A DNA stretch of 64,000 bases from assembly GCF_003464595.1 (NCBI RefSeq), contig NZ_QRZF01000001.1, forward strand, positions 124,001 to 188,000, written 5' to 3'. The notes under the pieces were generated by a model, which did no database searches, was not told where the DNA came from, and saw only the letters and a program-made list of their open reading frames with translations. A program made the position numbers and the translations under genes. Shown here piece after piece: positions 61,478-64,000 of this stretch (position 1 is its first letter; every line of letters starts with the position of its first letter). The DNA is from Bacteroides intestinalis (GTDB lineage: Bacteria > Bacteroidota > Bacteroidia > Bacteroidales > Bacteroidaceae).

Positions 61478-63856
61478 CTAATTACCAAAATACACACGCA
61501 CCTTGCCGTAGAATGCCCGTCCGGGCTTCTGAAGGCTGAAGTTATCATACAGTTTCTCGTTTGTAAAGTTGCGGCACTCAAACGACAGGTTGTAACGACC
61601 ACCGCGCAAGCTATAAGAAAGAGCCAGATTGTGCGAGAACTGGTTAGGCACCACATAATCATTCTTATTAGACCCGATGTTGGATGAATAATAAGTGAAA
61701 CTGTGCAGATATTGGTTGTCGTAGGACATTGTCAGTGTATTGCCCTTCTTTCCGAGGTTGCGCCAGTAAAATGTCACGTCCGAATCGGCAAACATATATG
61801 GCAGGTTGGGCATACGTTCTTTGTAGGCAAGGTTGGCCGCACTGCTGGAAATCGAAGTCTTCATATTGTCGCGCACATTCATTTGCGTAAAGTTTCCCCC
61901 GATGCTCAGCCATCTTCCGAAACCGTATCGGGCGGAAACGTTAAAGCCTTTTGTCAGCACCTTACCGTAATTTATATAAGTAGCAGCCGACTTACCTCCA
62001 CTCAGGTCGGCAATGTTACGCTGGATATAGTCCTTTGTATTGCGGTATATCAAACCACCTTCCACATATACGGAGTGACTGCCGAATGTCCGGGTGTAGC
62101 TGAGGTTAAGATTCAGGTTGTCACTGTTCTCCGGTTTGATACCGATATCTCCCATTTCCAAATCTTCATCACCGAACATCTCTTCAATAGTAGGCAGGCG
62201 ATAGGCTTTCTCATAAGACAACTTCGCCTGCAGACCGGGTAATATGAAATAGGTCCCCGCTGCACCATACCCCATGGAACTGACATCGCGGGTGGTGCGT
62301 ACATACTCACTCTGATTACTGGATGTAGCCATCGGACCTCCCACAAACTGATGGTAGTATTTACCAAACACGGAGAAGTTCCAATTCTCAGATGGCATCA
62401 AACGATAGGACAGTCCGGAAATGTTCTTACGGGTTTCCTTGGCGATAGCTTCTTTCTGCTCTTCCTTGGCAAGCAGTGAAGTATTGGAACGGTGAAAAGC
62501 ATTCAAGACATGATTGAAAGTCAACATCTGTACCTTATCAATTCGATAATTCACAGTCAGCGTACCGTTCCAGTTATTATTATCCGCCCGCGAATATTGG
62601 TAAGACTGTTCACCGGGGGAGTTCATCAAAGCTTTCTGCCCGTACCAGTTGTACTTATAGGAAGCAGTGTCCACATTGGTCGTTTCATTCTTATTATAAT
62701 TAACGGTCAGTGCCATATCCAGCCCCTTAGTCAACAAGTCACGCTTGCTATATTCCAACGACGGCATCAGTGAATGACCTTTACGATGTTTCTGACCGTA
62801 CACAATCTCCTGGCGCACACCCGTCTGTATATCTTTATACATATGTGAGTAGGTGAAGCCCAACAACAGTCGATCCGCCCATTCTTTATCCACAATGCCA
62901 ATCTTTCCGATGATAGCTTCGTTATGGTACGTATCATTGAAACGTTTTACACGTACTTTCTTATCTCTGTCGATTCTACCGGTTTCGAAGTCCTCTACCG
63001 GAGCCTCTACATGATAGTCGTTATCCGAATAATTCTGGAAAGCATTGATTTCATACATAAACCCATTCTTGAAAGTTTGTCCGAAGTTGACGTATGATTT
63101 ATGTGTATTAAACGAGCCATAAGAGTAGGATGCATCCAGGAACCAGCGACGGCGCTTCTTGTTAGTAACAATATTGATGACACCGCCAATAGCATCGGTA
63201 CCGAATCCCACAGGCACTACCCCTTTATAAACTTCAATCCGGTCGGCAAAATTTACAGGAATATTATTCAGTCCGAAAGAGTTTCCCACTCCTTCCTGTG
63301 GTACACCGTCAATGAATATCTTAACGTGCTTCCCGCTGAATCCGTCCAACATGAGTTGCATATCCGAACCTACGCCACCCGATTCACGAAGTTTCATACC
63401 TGGTGCTTTGGTCAAAGCGTCACTCAGATTCTTCGTAGTGTTCTGCAGTTCTTTCGTATCAACGGCCACTGCATTGAAGGCTGACCTTTTCAGTCGGGTC
63501 ACCCCTGTAGAAACGATGGTTACTTCATCCAATTGTTGTGTCTCGGGAGTAATCGCGAGATTCTGTTTCACTCGCTCTCCGGCAATCAGCTTCACTTGCT
63601 TCTCAACCGTTTTATAACCGATGGCAGACACTACCAATGTATAGTTGCCAGCGGGCGCTTTTATATGATAGATACCTTCTTGATTGGTAGTTCCACCATA
63701 GCTCGTCCCCTTCAAGTAGACAGTCGCGAAATCAACAATTTCTTTTTCTGTAGACAATATCTTACCGGAGACCATCGCCCTGTCTTGCGAAAAGGCAGAT
63801 ACTGAAGGAATTAACAGGACAATAAGAACGAAGAGTTTTATTATATTTGCTTTCAA
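61478..63856 (-). CDS. xusA: XusA-like TonB-dependent siderophore receptor
   Basis: 792-aa TonB-dependent receptor: signal peptide (ends VSAFSQ), CarboxypepD_reg-like domain (GKILSTEKEIVDFATVYLKG), then a plug (LSDALTKAPGMKLRESGGVG; VKIFIDGVPQEGVGNS; RIEVYKGVVPVGFGTDAIGG), then a 22-strand-type barrel ending FYGKVRVYFGN. Imports ferric siderophores in partnership with the surface lipoprotein XusB. First gene of the operon. Confidence 0.9.
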   Translation of the reverse strand: MKANIIKLFVLIVLLIPSVSAFSQDRAMVSGKILSTEKEIVDFATVYLKGTSYGGTTNQEGIYHIKAPAGNYTLVVSAIGYKTVEKQVKLIAGERVKQNLAITPETQQLDEVTIVSTGVTRLKRSAFNAVAVDTKELQNTTKNLSDALTKAPGMKLRESGGVGSDMQLMLDGFSGKHVKIFIDGVPQEGVGNSFGLNNIPVNFADRIEVYKGVVPVGFGTDAIGGVINIVTNKKRRRWFLDASYSYGSFNTHKSYVNFGQTFKNGFMYEINAFQNYSDNDYHVEAPVEDFETGRIDRDKKVRVKRFNDTYHNEAIIGKIGIVDKEWADRLLLGFTYSHMYKDIQTGVRQEIVYGQKHRKGHSLMPSLEYSKRDLLTKGLDMALTVNYNKNETTNVDTASYKYNWYGQKALMNSPGEQSYQYSRADNNNWNGTLTVNYRIDKVQMLTFNHVLNAFHRSNTSLLAKEEQKEAIAKETRKNISGLSYRLMPSENWNFSVFGKYYHQFVGGPMATSSNQSEYVRTTRDVSSMGYGAAGTYFILPGLQAKLSYEKAYRLPTIEEMFGDEDLEMGDIGIKPENSDNLNLNLSYTRTFGSHSVYVEGGLIYRNTKDYIQRNIADLSGGKSAATYINYGKVLTKGFNVSARYGFGRWLSIGGNFTQMNVRDNMKTSISSSAANLAYKERMPNLPYMFADSDVTFYWRNLGKKGNTLTMSYDNQYLHSFTYYSSNIGSNKNDYVVPNQFSHNLALSYSLRGGRYNLSFECRNFTNEKLYDNFSLQKPGRAFYGKVRVYFGN

Positions 63857-64000
63857 TTTACAAAGAGTTTTATGCAGTTAATAAATCGCCGCAAAGGTCC
63901 TCATAAAAGGGAAACAAAACAATCGCTATATGCAGGTAAATATCTCGCAAGTATATCCGATAGAGTAATACACCACAATCGCTATTAATAGGTATATTGT
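63857..64000 (-). promoter_or_regulatory. Upstream region of the xus operon
   Basis: On the minus strand GACCTTTGC (63890-63898) resembles a -7 element, with TTG about 20 bp upstream. An 11-bp direct repeat, ACAATCGCTAT, occurs at 63919-63929 and 63975-63985, 56 bp apart; these may be regulator sites. No Fur-type box can be asserted. Confidence 0.4.

Overview
The window is chromosomal DNA from a gut Bacteroides or a close relative. The evidence is Bacteroides-type promoters (TTTG at -33, TAnnTTTG at -7), lipoproteins with Bacteroidetes lipoboxes, glycoside hydrolases characteristic of Bacteroides, a XusABC xenosiderophore locus, and families largely confined to Bacteroidales (NVEALA, DUF4450, DUF6266, DUF4374). 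The species cannot be fixed from the sequence. Most genes are on the minus strand.

Layout. 1-2.9 kb: a GH3 N-acetylglucosaminidase running off the left edge and a 5'-nucleotidase split into two genes. 3.3-5.4 kb: a GNAT acyltransferase and a DegT sugar aminotransferase, overlapping by 4 bp. 5.4-9.8 kb: two xylan-type enzymes, a GH43-GH10 fusion and a GH43. 10.2-12.2 kb: two coupled glycosyltransferases. 12.2-18.2 kb: a MacAB-TolC-type export operon. 18.4-20.5 kb: a ROK sugar kinase and an AAA/DUF4143 ATPase. 20.6-38.0 kb: an AT-rich island of lipoproteins and small Cys-containing peptides. 38.6-43.4 kb: DUF6266, an AAA/PD-(D/E)XK-like ATPase and an outer-membrane receptor. 43.5-48.2 kb: housekeeping genes (rplS, a CvfB-like S1 protein, mdh, tRNA-Phe, tRNA-Pro, DUF456). 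48.2-58.1 kb: a pectin-type cluster (DUF4450, a six-hairpin-like enzyme, PL1, GH2). 58.7-63.9 kb: xusC, xusB and xusA.

Two things stand out. First, the 20.6-38.0 kb island combines small NVEALA peptides (N-terminal hydrophobic leader, an ALA motif, then a variable Cys-containing tail), six-bladed beta-propeller lipoproteins, a thioredoxin-like plus DUF1573 lipoprotein with CxxC, two transglutaminase-like lipoproteins, an extra signal peptidase I, an O-antigen-ligase-like membrane protein with TPRs, a LuxR-type HTH protein and a membrane-anchored winged-helix regulator. It looks like a dedicated system for secretion and maturation of disulfide-containing peptides. It has been reshuffled by local duplication: a 311-bp promoter plus leader block occurs twice, a 245-bp DUF1573 segment occurs twice, and there are several broken copies.

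Second, four intergenic spacers hold tandem arrays with an exact 22-bp period (3110-3235, 10027-10153, 40989-41054, 58430-58561). Each array has its own sequence, but all consist of palindromic units and all lie 100-310 bp upstream of a minus-strand start codon. Four other spacers carry 7-bp-period AT-rich repeats. I do not recognise the 22-bp arrays as a named element.
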